Source: DAISLF01 sp964517345
GTDB lineage: Bacteria > Patescibacteriota > Gracilibacteria > Peribacterales > Peribacteraceae
Length of the DNA: 34,332 bases
Direction of reading: 5' to 3'
Assembly: GCA_964517345.1 (NCBI GenBank)
Contig: CAZFBZ010000011.1
Location: 1 to 34,332 of the forward strand
Shown piece after piece: positions 24,994-32,022 of the stretch (position 1 is the first letter of the stretch; the number at the start of each line of letters is the position of its first letter). The notes beneath the pieces were generated by a model that saw nothing but the letters and a program-made list of their open reading frames with translations, made no database searches and was not told where the DNA came from. A program made the position numbers and the translations under genes.

Positions 24994-26307
24994 ATGGACG
25001 CGCTCTCCGCTCTCTCGCCGCTCGACGGCCGCTACGCCCCCTCCGTCGCAGCGCTGCGCGGATTTTTCAGTGAAGAAGCCCTGATGCGCTCGCGCGTCGA
25101 GGTCGAAGCGAGATACTTCCTGGCGCTCTGCGAGGAGCAGGGGATTCCCGAACTGCCCGCCCCCGGCCGCAAGGGCCGCAAGCTCCTGGAGCTCGTTGAA
25201 CGCTTCGGCGAACGCGACGCGGCCGAGATCAAAAAAATCGAGGCGACCACGCGGCATGACGTGAAGGCTGTGGAGTACTGGCTCAAGGAGAAGATGAAGC
25301 GCCTCGGGTTCGGCAAACATCTGGAGTTCGTCCACTTCGCGCTCACCAGCGAAGACGTGAACAACCTGGCCTACGGCCTGATGATCCACGGCGCGCTGAA
25401 GACGGTCATCCTCCCCGCGCTCAAAGACACGCTCAAAGACATCCAGTCGCACGTGACGGCTGGCAAGAACGTCCGCCTGCTCAGTCTCACGCACGGCCAG
25501 CCCGCCACCCCGACCACCGTCGGCAAAGAATTCAAAGTTTTCCAGCTCCGCCTGGAGCGTCAGATTGCACAACTCAAGGCCTTCCGCATGCAGGGCAAGC
25601 TGGGTGGCGCCGTCGGCAACTTCTCCGCGCATCTGGCGGCGTATCCGGATATCAACTGGAGCCGATTCCGCACGCGCTTCGTCAAATCCCTCGGCCTCGA
25701 TCCACTGGAAGAGACGACGCAGATCAACCCGCACGATGATGTCGCCGAGCTCTCGCACCTGATGAGCCGTATCGACACGATCCTGCTCGACCTCAGCCGC
25801 GATCTCTGGATGTACATCTCGCGCGGCGTGTTCCGCCAGAAGGTGATCGCGGGCGAAGTCGGCTCCTCCACCATGCCCCACAAAGTGAATCCGATTGACT
25901 TCGAGAATGCCGAGGGCAACCTGGGCCTCGCCACCGCGCTCTTCACGCACTTCGCCGAGAAGCTCCCGGTCAGCCGCCTGCAGCGCGACCTGAGCGACTC
26001 CACCGTCCAGCGCAGCATCGGCGTCGCGTTCGGGTATCACCTGCTCGCTCTCGTCTCTCTGCGCCGCGGCTTCTCCAAGATCTCCATGGACCGCAGCGCC
26101 ATCCGCGCCGAGCTCTCCGCCCACCCCGAAGTGGCTGCCGAGGCGATCCAAACGGTGCTGCGCAAAAAAGGCGTGCAGGGCGCCTACGAGAAGCTCAAAG
26201 CCCTCACGCGCGGCCGTTCCGTGAGCGCAAAAGAGTTCGCGGGCTTCATCGATCTCCTGCCGCTGTCCGTCCACGAAAAGGACCGCCTGAAGGCTCTGTT
26301 GCCCTGA
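24994..26307 (+). CDS. purB: Adenylosuccinate lyase
   Basis: PurB cleaves SAICAR to AICAR and adenylosuccinate to AMP. The 437-residue protein is of the E. coli type: it starts ALSPLDGRYAPSVAALRGFFSEEALMRSRV, then KIEATTRHDVKAVEYWLKEK, HFALTSEDVNNLAYGLM, SLTHGQPATPTTVGKEF and the fumarase/aspartase-superfamily signature GSSTMPHKVNPIDFENAEGN (from residue 290). ATG 24994 matches the family N-terminus; in-frame ATGs at 24943 and 24961 would add unsupported residues, and the first overlaps the ftsH stop. PurC, the preceding enzyme, is encoded 17 kb upstream. Its presence points to at least partial purine synthesis. Confidence 0.95.
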   Translation: MDALSALSPLDGRYAPSVAALRGFFSEEALMRSRVEVEARYFLALCEEQGIPELPAPGRKGRKLLELVERFGERDAAEIKKIEATTRHDVKAVEYWLKEKMKRLGFGKHLEFVHFALTSEDVNNLAYGLMIHGALKTVILPALKDTLKDIQSHVTAGKNVRLLSLTHGQPATPTTVGKEFKVFQLRLERQIAQLKAFRMQGKLGGAVGNFSAHLAAYPDINWSRFRTRFVKSLGLDPLEETTQINPHDDVAELSHLMSRIDTILLDLSRDLWMYISRGVFRQKVIAGEVGSSTMPHKVNPIDFENAEGNLGLATALFTHFAEKLPVSRLQRDLSDSTVQRSIGVAFGYHLLALVSLRRGFSKISMDRSAIRAELSAHPEVAAEAIQTVLRKKGVQGAYEKLKALTRGRSVSAKEFAGFIDLLPLSVHEKDRLKALLP

Positions 26308-26335
26308 AACAGCGTTTGAGCGTGTCTCCTGACAT

Positions 26336-26363
26336 TTGCCCGGCGTCGTATTCTTGCTACACT
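26336..26363 (+). promoter_or_regulatory. Promoter of tRNA-Leu
   Basis: TTGCCC (26336..26341), 16 bp, TACACT (26358..26363). Predicted transcription start near 26370, about 44 nt before the mature tRNA. Confidence 0.55.
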
Positions 26364-26413
26364 TTGGCCCCTCGCCCTTTTTCTCTTGTCGGTCGGAAAA
26401 CAGGACACCACGT

Positions 26414-26500
26414 GCCGTGGTGGCGGAATTGGTAGACGCACTAGCTTGAGGGGCTAGCGCCCGCAAGGGCGTGGAAGTTCGAGTCTTCTCCACGGCACCA
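26414..26500 (+). tRNA. tRNA-Leu(GAG), CCA encoded
   Basis: An 87-nt class II tRNA. The acceptor GCCGTGG (26414..26420) pairs with CCACGGC (26490..26496), followed by discriminator A and an encoded CCA (26498..26500). The anticodon stem CTAGC/GCTAG encloses TTGAGGG, with anticodon GAG at 26448..26450 (reads CUC/CUU). The long variable arm is CGCCCGCAAGGGCG, and the T arm contains GTTCGAGTC. Confidence 0.96.
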
Positions 26501-26528
26501 GATGTACAGCGTGTATGTGAGTAGAGCT

Positions 26529-27092
26529 TTATAAATATTTTTTCCTCGCGATGAATACCGTCATGAGCGAATTTATAGCGATCATTGCGATGGAGTGTAG
26601 AGTTGTTGCGATGTTATAAGTTTGTAGAGAAAAGAGAGTGAGAAGGTGACGCAGCACATTCATTGCATAAAGAATCGGCGTCTCCGTTCTTGGGTATTGC
26701 CATGTCTTTCGAAGCGTGGGTATGAACGCTATCACATCAATAGATACAACTGTGATAACCGAAATCGTCGGATCATTGGTGAGTGCCCATGGAATAAGAC
26801 CGAGCAAAGCAAAGATCAGGAAGTAGGTGTCTTTCTTCATAATGTTCTTGAAACCATAGCGCAGAGAAAAAAGAAAAATGACGATGGTAAATGCCTCAGC
26901 GACGCCCGCGGGAATCGATCCAATACCTCCGCCCTTCATAAGCTGACCGAAAAAAGTAACGGCAGAGACAATGGACCATACAAGCCATGTATAGGGATGA
27001 GGCTGAATTTTTTTTTGAAGAACGTTCTTTAAATACGGCACATTTCCAACAATCGCCAAAATCACAGCAACGAACACCAGGAATTCTCTCAT
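26529..27092 (-). CDS. PQ-loop/SWEET-like 7-TM membrane protein, low GC
   Basis: A 187-residue, very hydrophobic protein with about seven helices and two internally similar halves. Near the N-terminus is VGNVPYLKNVLQKKIQPHPYTWLVWSI, and in the second half VIAFIPTLRKTWQYPRTETPILY. The proline followed by a short basic loop after a helix is the pattern of PQ-loop and SWEET-type proteins; the match is by eye and substrates are unknown. Its DNA is much poorer in GC (about 40-45%) than the surroundings (about 60%), with AT-ending codons. It lies immediately 3' of tRNA-Leu, so horizontal acquisition is likely. ATG 27092 is set by the extended -10 box 6 nt upstream. Confidence 0.7.
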   Translation of the reverse strand: MREFLVFVAVILAIVGNVPYLKNVLQKKIQPHPYTWLVWSIVSAVTFFGQLMKGGGIGSIPAGVAEAFTIVIFLFSLRYGFKNIMKKDTYFLIFALLGLIPWALTNDPTISVITVVSIDVIAFIPTLRKTWQYPRTETPILYAMNVLRHLLTLFSLQTYNIATTLHSIAMIAINSLMTVFIARKKYL

Positions 27093-27098
27093 TGTTTT

Positions 27099-27107
27099 AC
27101 TATACCA
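27099..27107 (-). promoter_or_regulatory. Extended -10 promoter of the PQ-loop-like gene
   Basis: Minus strand TGG-TATAGT: the TGN extension at 27105..27107 and TATAGT at 27099..27104, ending exactly 6 nt before the ATG at 27092. There is no good -35, as expected for an extended -10. Confidence 0.6.
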
Positions 27108-27142
27108 AATACATGCAGTAATCATCTGCAAAAATGCGCTAC

Positions 27143-27160
27143 GTTGCGATGGTTGCGATG
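27143..27160 (+). repeat. Tandem 9-bp repeat GTTGCGATG
   Basis: GTTGCGATG occurs twice in tandem (27143..27151 and 27152..27160). The second copy, extended to GTTGCGATGTT (27152..27162), recurs as a direct repeat at 26605..26615 inside the low-GC gene. Its meaning is unknown, and chance is possible. Confidence 0.4.
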
Positions 27161-27234
27161 TTTTCTTGTACCAAACTCAGAGGCCGAAATATAGAATACA
27201 GTAACCCCTTGTTACCCTGCCTTTGCAAAATCCT

Positions 27235-27447
27235 GTGAGCAAACCCTTCTTCTCGCGCAACATCGGCGCGTCCGGCCGGTGGCTGCGCTGCATCCAGGGT
27301 CTGCTCGCGCTCATCCTCGCGGCGCTCCTCTGGTCGCCGCTGTCCATCCCGCTCGTCCTCATCGGCGGTTTTCTGCTGATTGAAGCGCTCTCCAGCTGGT
27401 GCGCCCTGCGCGCGTTGCTCGGCAAGCGCGATTGTCCGGTGCGGTGA
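27235..27447 (+). CDS. DUF2892 family small membrane protein
   Basis: About 70 residues. It has the DUF2892 pattern: an N-terminal NIGASGRWLRCIQG (conserved N-x-G-x-x-x-R), two helices (LLALILAALLW and IPLVLIGGFLLIEALSSW), then CALRALLGK. This domain is also found attached to rhodanese in YgaP-like proteins, where it forms a membrane anchor dimer; here it stands alone. The start is uncertain: GTG 27235 or TTG 27223. Upstream, TATAGA (27190..27195) with TTGTAC 18 bp before it could be the promoter, and a small hairpin GTAAC/GTTAC (27201..27215) lies in the leader. Confidence 0.72.
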   Translation: MSKPFFSRNIGASGRWLRCIQGLLALILAALLWSPLSIPLVLIGGFLLIEALSSWCALRALLGKRDCPVR

Positions 27448-27607
27448 ATGCAGTTTGACTTCGCCTGCCTCGGGCGGACAATGCCCTCCATTTCATCGCG
27501 TGATGAGATGGCTCTTTCATACCACCGGAACGCCCTTCCACGCCGGCGCTTTCCCGCGACGGTGGCGGCGTGGAAGGTGTCAGTCTGATCCGAAACCCGA
27601 GGTTCCC
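27448..27607 (+). other. Intergenic region with a 12-bp perfect hairpin
   Basis: No gene is seen. The sequence CCTTCCACGCCG (27534..27545) is exactly complementary to CGGCGTGGAAGG (27566..27577) around a 20-nt loop. No T tract follows, so it is not a standard terminator. It could be a leader structure or an operator for the next gene. A smaller stem TCATC/GATGA lies at 27493..27506. Confidence 0.45.
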
Positions 27608-27952
27608 ATGCACGTGCACGCGCTTTTCGTTCTGCTCGCCTGCGCCCTGTACGGTCTCGCCAACGTGATTTTNNNNNNNNNNNNNNNNNNNNNNNNNNNN
27701 NNNNNNNNNNNNNNNNNNNNNNNNNNNNNNNNNNNNNNNNNNNNNNNNNNNNNNNNNNNNNNNNNNNNNNNNGCCACCGTGACGATCCTGCTCATGGCCA
27801 TCCCGTTGTTTGCGGGCGTCATGGAAGGCGTCTGGCGGCTCCGGCTCCCGACCCGCAACGAGCTGATTGCCCTGACGCTGATGGTTGCGGTCGTCCTGCT
27901 CATCGTCTTCGATCCCGCCAAGAAACCCCCGCCTCCGCCTCAGGGCCCCTGA
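27608..27952 (+). pseudogene. Small multi-helix membrane protein interrupted by assembly gap
   Basis: The N-terminal part has one helix (HALFVLLACALYGLANVI). After the 100-N gap come TVTILLMAIPLFAGVMEGVW and ELIALTLMVAVVLLIVFD, and the tail is Pro-rich (KKPPPPPQGP). The helix pattern resembles small drug/metabolite-type (EamA/SMR-like) membrane proteins, but I cannot name it. The two parts are in one frame only if the gap is really 100 bases; N runs of this size are usually placeholders, so length and continuity are unknown. It is broken by the assembly, not shown to be broken in the genome. Confidence 0.45.
27673..27772. other. Assembly gap, 100 N
   Basis: Exactly 100 unknown bases, the conventional length for a scaffold gap of unknown size. 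Sequence on either side may be further apart than shown, and missing genes cannot be excluded. Confidence 0.98.
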
Positions 27953-27979
27953 CAACGTTCCGGCCGCCCGCTTCGTCCT

Positions 27980-29200
27980 TTACGGGCGAGGCGGGTTTCC
28001 GGCGACTCCCAAGAGATCCGGCGCGTTGCGGCAGAGGAATTGCGCGAGCTGCTCGCCCGCTTCGCGATGGCCTTCCTCGTTCCAGTGGCCGGCGTATTGC
28101 CCCGGCGCGAAGCCGTGGAGGCCGACGCGGCGCGCCTCCGCGATCTTGCCGAGCGGTTCGGCGAGCGCGAGGACCGGAATGTCATTTGCCTTGCCCCATG
28201 CCGCCACCTGGCGGTCGGGCTCCAGCAGATCGGGCACGCCGAGCTTGGCGGCGAACGCCGCCCGGGCGCGCGGATCCGGATGCACCTGGATGCTGTTGGT
28301 GACGGTCATCACGGCCAGGCCCGCATCGTGCATGCGCGACTGGTCGGCGATCATGCCGAAGAGATGCTGCGTCGTCATCCACGCCTCCATCCAAAGACGG
28401 TCTTCCGTCGGCGATTTGTAGATGGTGTCGTTGAGCCCCGGCTCGGCGCCGGTATCGGCCGGAACCGGCTCGCCCTGCGGGCCCGCGGATGCTTTCAGAT
28501 AGACCGCGTAGAGAAGCTGCGCGAGGCGCGAGCGCTGCGCGACGGCGTAGAGCCCGCGCATCACTGCCGAGTTCTGGCGCTTGAAGGCCGCGCTTTCACG
28601 GAAGGACGTGTCCTCACTCCAGGCGCCGTTGCGCTCTACAAGGTAAGGCTTCTTCGCGTCATCCTTCAGCGCGCGGACGTTATCCACCAGATCATTGCCC
28701 GAGAAGAACGCGAGCAGGACGATATCGGGCTTGTACGGCCAGGCGCGTGAGAGCTGCAGATATTCCTGGTACGTCCCGAAACCCATCACGCCGAAATTGA
28801 GCGCCTCGGGGGTGCGACCGGCGAAGAACGGGCACGAGGCCAATTCGCGTTCCGCCACGGCCCAGAAGGTCTTGCCGACATCCACCTGTCGCGCCTCGGT
28901 GTACGAATCGCCGATCACGGCGATACGTACCGTGCCTGCGGGTTTTTCCAGATCGTGCTCGCGGTCGCGCATGCCTGCGCTGTTGATGGACACCCACGCG
29001 CTGCCTTCTCCTGTGAACCATCCCTCCGCTCCCGGCAGCAGCGAGTAGCCCGTCAGTGCGTCGACCTGCATGAACGGCGGGCGGGAAAAGCCCGCCACGT
29101 GCAGCGCGAGTTCCCCGACGGCCAGACACACGATGAGCGAGAGGCAGAGCAGCACCAGGTTGCCGATGAGCCGTTGCCTGCGCTTCTTTTTCTTGGACAC
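27980..29200 (-). CDS. SGNH/GDSL hydrolase-like protein, membrane anchored
   Basis: A 406-residue protein with a Lys/Arg-rich start (MSKKKKRRQR) and one helix (11-30) placing the rest outside the cell. SGNH blocks: block I IAVIGDSYTEA with nucleophile Ser99; block II in NFGVMGFGTYQEY (Gly); block III SGND (167-170); block V HWNEEGH with His372. The acidic residue normally 2-3 positions before the catalytic His is not seen (QYAGHWN). Family members act on acyl or acetyl esters, often on surface polysaccharides. GTG 29200 follows TAGAAT by 9 nt. The 3' end is 27 bp from the convergent gapped gene. It may modify the surface glycan made by the upstream block (inference). Confidence 0.82.
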   Translation of the reverse strand: MSKKKKRRQRLIGNLVLLCLSLIVCLAVGELALHVAGFSRPPFMQVDALTGYSLLPGAEGWFTGEGSAWVSINSAGMRDREHDLEKPAGTVRIAVIGDSYTEARQVDVGKTFWAVAERELASCPFFAGRTPEALNFGVMGFGTYQEYLQLSRAWPYKPDIVLLAFFSGNDLVDNVRALKDDAKKPYLVERNGAWSEDTSFRESAAFKRQNSAVMRGLYAVAQRSRLAQLLYAVYLKASAGPQGEPVPADTGAEPGLNDTIYKSPTEDRLWMEAWMTTQHLFGMIADQSRMHDAGLAVMTVTNSIQVHPDPRARAAFAAKLGVPDLLEPDRQVAAWGKANDIPVLALAEPLGKIAEARRVGLHGFAPGQYAGHWNEEGHREAGEQLAQFLCRNAPDLLGVAGNPPRP

Positions 29201-29209
29201 AGTGCCGGT

Positions 29210-29218
29210 ATTCTAGCA
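29210..29218 (-). promoter_or_regulatory. Extended -10 promoter of the SGNH gene
   Basis: Minus strand TGC-TAGAAT (29210..29218), then 9 nt to the GTG at 29200. It shares a 65-bp divergent region with the promoter of the TMEM175-like gene. Confidence 0.5.
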
Positions 29219-29229
29219 CGAAAACAGGT

Positions 29230-29258
29230 TTGGAGACCGGGCCCGTGTTGCGTATCAT
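29230..29258 (+). promoter_or_regulatory. Promoter of the TMEM175-like gene
   Basis: TTGGAG (29230..29235), 17 bp, TATCAT (29253..29258), then 7 nt to the ATG at 29266. The same -35 hexamer and spacing recur at the amine oxidase promoter. Confidence 0.6.
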
Positions 29259-29265
29259 CCGGCCT

Positions 29266-29907
29266 ATGGCCAATGCACAACCCGTCCCCGAGGCGCTCAG
29301 CACCCACCGCATCCAGGGTTTGCAGGACGCGCTCTTTGCGATCGTCCTGACCCTGCTCGTTTTGGAGATGCGCGTCCCCGAAGGCGGAGGCGAGGAACTC
29401 ATTCATGGGCTGCAGGAACTGTGGCCGGTGTACTTCAGCTACGTTGTCACGTTCCTCAACATCGGCGTGTTCTGGGTGGGCCAGCACGCGCAGTTCTACT
29501 ACATCAAGGCGACCGATCGCGTCCTCCTGTGGATTAACCTGCTCTTCATGATGTTCATCTCGGTCCTGCCCTTCACGACCGCGCTGCTCGGAGAGCATCC
29601 CGATGAGATCATCACGTATGTGCTCTACGGCCTGAATCTCATGGTTGTCGGCCTCTTCTCGTACTGGCACTGGGCCTATGCTGTCCATCATCACCGCCTC
29701 ACCAACCACGATCTGACCAAAGCGACCATCCGCGCCGTGAACTTCCGCATTCTCGTGGCGCCCTTCATCTGCCTCATCGCAATCGCCGCCGCCTATATCA
29801 ACACGTCCGTGAGCCTCGCGTTCTACCTCCTGCTGCCCGTCTACTACATCCGCCCGGGCAAAATCGACGAGGTCTGGCGCCGCACTGCGGTGCCGCACGA
29901 GGATTGA
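29266..29907 (+). CDS. TMEM175/DUF1211 family membrane protein (potassium channel-like)
   Basis: 213 residues with six helices. The first helix carries the family signature in altered form: HRIQGLQDALFAIVLTLLVLEMRVP (14-38), where most members have R-x-x-x-F-S-D before the pore-lining helix; here it reads LQD. Other family-like parts are YFSYVVTFLNIGVFWVGQHAQF and LLWINLLFMMFISVLPFTTALL. Bacterial TMEM175 proteins form tetrameric potassium-selective channels in which hydrophobic residues of helix 1 act as the filter. ATG 29266 is chosen because of the promoter 7 nt upstream; the open frame extends 12 codons more, through the promoter. The GNAT gene follows by 24 bp. Confidence 0.85.
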   Translation: MANAQPVPEALSTHRIQGLQDALFAIVLTLLVLEMRVPEGGGEELIHGLQELWPVYFSYVVTFLNIGVFWVGQHAQFYYIKATDRVLLWINLLFMMFISVLPFTTALLGEHPDEIITYVLYGLNLMVVGLFSYWHWAYAVHHHRLTNHDLTKATIRAVNFRILVAPFICLIAIAAAYINTSVSLAFYLLLPVYYIRPGKIDEVWRRTAVPHED

Positions 29908-29931
29908 AAGACGGAGTACGCAGTTCTTCCT

Positions 29932-30624
29932 ATGCCTTTGGAAACACCCGCATCGCGACCCGTCCATTGCGAGTCGATGTCGGCCGAGGAAGTACGTGCC
30001 GATACGCGCTGGCAGCATCTCTATGCGACATGTTTTCCGCCCGAAGAGACCGAGCCGCTTGATGTCATCATGAAGAGCCTGGAGCGCGATATCGCCGTGG
30101 CGTTGCGCGCGCGCGACGGGCACGAGACCGTCGGTCTGTCGTTTGTACACATGCTCGAGTCCGTTCCTGCCGGCTTCCTCGTCTATATCGGCGTCGATCC
30201 CGACCGGCGTTCGAAGGCTGTGGGATCGGAACTGTTTCGCGCTTCGGTGCGTGAGACGGAGACATACCTGCGACGCAGGGGAAGGGAACCCGAAGGATTG
30301 ATATGGGAAGTGGATATGCCGGGCCAGGAAGGCCTCCCCCCCGATGAGCGCGAGAAGCGTGAACGCCGCATCGGATTCTTCTCCCGCCCGGAACACGGCG
30401 GACAGGTGCTCGATGCGTCCTACATGCAGCCGCCATTGGCCGAAGACGCCCCGTCCGTGCCCATGCATCTGATGTTCCGCCCTTCGGCACCCGGCATGCT
30501 CCCGGACCGGCCGAAGCTCGAGGCCATCGTCCGGGCGATGTACGAAGAGAAATACGGTGCCATGAACAGGATCAGCACGGAGGTGCTGGATGAGTTGCGC
30601 GTGCTCTTCGAGAAGCGGGCCTGA
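29932..30624 (+). CDS. GNAT family N-acetyltransferase
   Basis: A 230-residue soluble protein with a GNAT core. The strand GLSFVHMLESVPAGFLVYIGVDP leads into the acetyl-CoA loop RRSKAVGSELFRASVRETETYL (R-x-x-x-x-G/A pattern, about 91-112). A further strand LIWEVDMP follows, then a region with the acceptor-side features RIGFFSRPEHGGQVLDASY and a C-terminal helix. The N-terminal third resembles the first helices of GNAT (DTRWQHLYATCFPPEE). The substrate is unknown; with its long C-terminal half it does not look like RimI. It lies 24 bp after the TMEM175-like gene, probably in one transcript. The stop is 1 bp from the opposite stop. Confidence 0.72.
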   Translation: MPLETPASRPVHCESMSAEEVRADTRWQHLYATCFPPEETEPLDVIMKSLERDIAVALRARDGHETVGLSFVHMLESVPAGFLVYIGVDPDRRSKAVGSELFRASVRETETYLRRRGREPEGLIWEVDMPGQEGLPPDEREKRERRIGFFSRPEHGGQVLDASYMQPPLAEDAPSVPMHLMFRPSAPGMLPDRPKLEAIVRAMYEEKYGAMNRISTEVLDELRVLFEKRA

Positions 30625-30625
30625 C

Positions 30626-31906
30626 TCAGCCCGCCAGCAGGCGCCGGACCGCCTCCTGCCCGCTCCGGATCGCACCGTAGACGGTGCTGGCCGAATCGTC
30701 ATCGATGTACGCCTCGCCGGCGAACGCCAGTCGCCCGTCGATCACCCGCTCCATCACCTTGCGCGCGCCTTCGTACCGCGGCTGACGGAACGAATATGCG
30801 GTCTTCTTCCACTTCTTCCGGTTCCACGGCTCGCGCCACTGGCTGACAATATGTTTCATCGGCCCGCTTCCGAGGATCCTTTCCAGATGCCCGCGTCCGG
30901 CACGCAGCGCCTCATCCTCCGTCATATCCTTCTGCAGGCGCCATGCGGGCTGTCCGCCCACGTAGCAGGTGAGTGCGGGGGGATTGGTGCCGTTGGGCCA
31001 CCAGAGAGGAGCTTCGGGGATATCGGTCCGGATCAGCGTGACGTCGTCGTTCCAGTACGTTTTATCAAACACGTAGATCAGCTCGCACACGATCGCGTTG
31101 CCGAGCTGCTGGATCGCGTCGTGCATGTCCGACGGCAGTTCGGGCTCGAACGCGATGCGCCCGCTCTGTACTACGCCGAGCGGCGCGGTGACGACGACTT
31201 TCTGCGTCCGGACGGTGCTGCCTTTCTCGCCATGCAGTTCCATGCCGTCGGCGGTGCGCACGACGCGGCTCACCGGGCTGCCGTAACGGATGTCGCGTCC
31301 CGCGGCCATGCGCTCGGGAAGATCCGAGAAGCCACCGGGCACCAGATGGTTCTGCCCGTCGTAGGAACTCGTTTCCAGCAGGCTGTGGATGCTGAGCGCT
31401 GCCGGGTCCGCGCCGTACTCCGCACGGATCGCACTGAATACGACGTCGCGCTTGGGACTCATGCGCTTCGACAGGCCCAGATCCCGGTGGCGGAGTTCAC
31501 TCTCCACAAACATCTCGACGCTCATCGGCGGGAAACGCGTGAGTTTCCGGATCTGCGCCCGCAAGTCCTCGATGAGCGTCACCACCGAGAATTTTCCCGT
31601 CTCGTCTCGCTCCATTCCCGTGTCATTCTGCCGATGCAGATACACGCCGCTCGTCTCGTCGAAGGGCCGCGTCTCGATGCCGTGACGCGCGAGCAGCGGC
31701 AGCAGGCGCGCGTCGTGCACCAGCCGCGCCCCGCACTCCACACCCGTCTCGCGGTCCGTCTGGATGCGCCCGCCCGCCCGCCCCGTCGCTTCCAGCAGAA
31801 CCGCCTCTTTGCCGGTCAGGTTCTTCACTTCCTCGGCGGCGGCGAGGGCCGCGACGCCCGCACCGATGATGCCGAATTCCGCCGTGGACCGCAGGGAAGG
31901 ACGCAC
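30626..31906 (-). CDS. Flavin-containing amine oxidase (FAD-dependent)
   Basis: A 426-residue monoamine oxidase/LSD1-like flavoprotein. The dinucleotide fold is FGIIGAGVAALAAAEE (11-26), with Ala20 in place of the last Gly. LLEATGRAGGRIQT (Glu39 for the FAD ribose) matches the family E-A-x-x-R-x-GGR. Later come LVPGGFSDLPERMA, VVTAPLGVVQSGRIAFEP, and the C-terminal FAD-binding LAFAGEAYIDDDSASTVYGAIRSGQEAVRRLL. The substrate could be a polyamine or another amine; some relatives are desaturases. I choose GTG 31906, because TTGGAG-17-TAGAGT lies just upstream and the usual-looking ATG at 31936 falls inside that promoter's spacer. If ATG 31936 is used, ten residues are added. Confidence 0.88.
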   Translation of the reverse strand: MRPSLRSTAEFGIIGAGVAALAAAEEVKNLTGKEAVLLEATGRAGGRIQTDRETGVECGARLVHDARLLPLLARHGIETRPFDETSGVYLHRQNDTGMERDETGKFSVVTLIEDLRAQIRKLTRFPPMSVEMFVESELRHRDLGLSKRMSPKRDVVFSAIRAEYGADPAALSIHSLLETSSYDGQNHLVPGGFSDLPERMAAGRDIRYGSPVSRVVRTADGMELHGEKGSTVRTQKVVVTAPLGVVQSGRIAFEPELPSDMHDAIQQLGNAIVCELIYVFDKTYWNDDVTLIRTDIPEAPLWWPNGTNPPALTCYVGGQPAWRLQKDMTEDEALRAGRGHLERILGSGPMKHIVSQWREPWNRKKWKKTAYSFRQPRYEGARKVMERVIDGRLAFAGEAYIDDDSASTVYGAIRSGQEAVRRLLAG

Positions 31907-31916
31907 GCAGCCGCTC

Positions 31917-31945
31917 ACTCTACGGATGTGCCGCATGCTCTCCAA
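31917..31945 (-). promoter_or_regulatory. Promoter of the amine oxidase gene
   Basis: Minus strand: TTGGAG (31940..31945), 17 bp, TAGAGT (31917..31922), then 10 nt to the GTG at 31906. The ATG at 31936 lies between the two boxes. Confidence 0.55.
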
Positions 31946-31987
31946 TTGCGCGATGCTTCCGCCCGTCGTCCCGTCGGTCCAGTGGTC

Positions 31988-32016
31988 TTTACCCGCCGCG
32001 CGCGCCGGGGCATGCT
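31988..32016 (+). promoter_or_regulatory. Promoter of the 317-aa membrane protein gene
   Basis: TTTACC (31988..31993), 17 bp, CATGCT (32011..32016), then exactly 6 nt to the ATG at 32023. Weak hexamers, but exact spacing. Confidence 0.4.
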
Positions 32017-32022
32017 TTGGCC

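Noticed and set aside
26501..26545. Terminator or attachment site just after tRNA-Leu
   Set aside because: A run of six T is present but without a stable stem, and no second copy of the tRNA 3' end is found up to 27250.
27964..27995. Terminator between the gapped gene and the SGNH gene
   Set aside because: CCCGC/GCGGG can pair around a 19-nt loop followed by only TTT; too weak to call.
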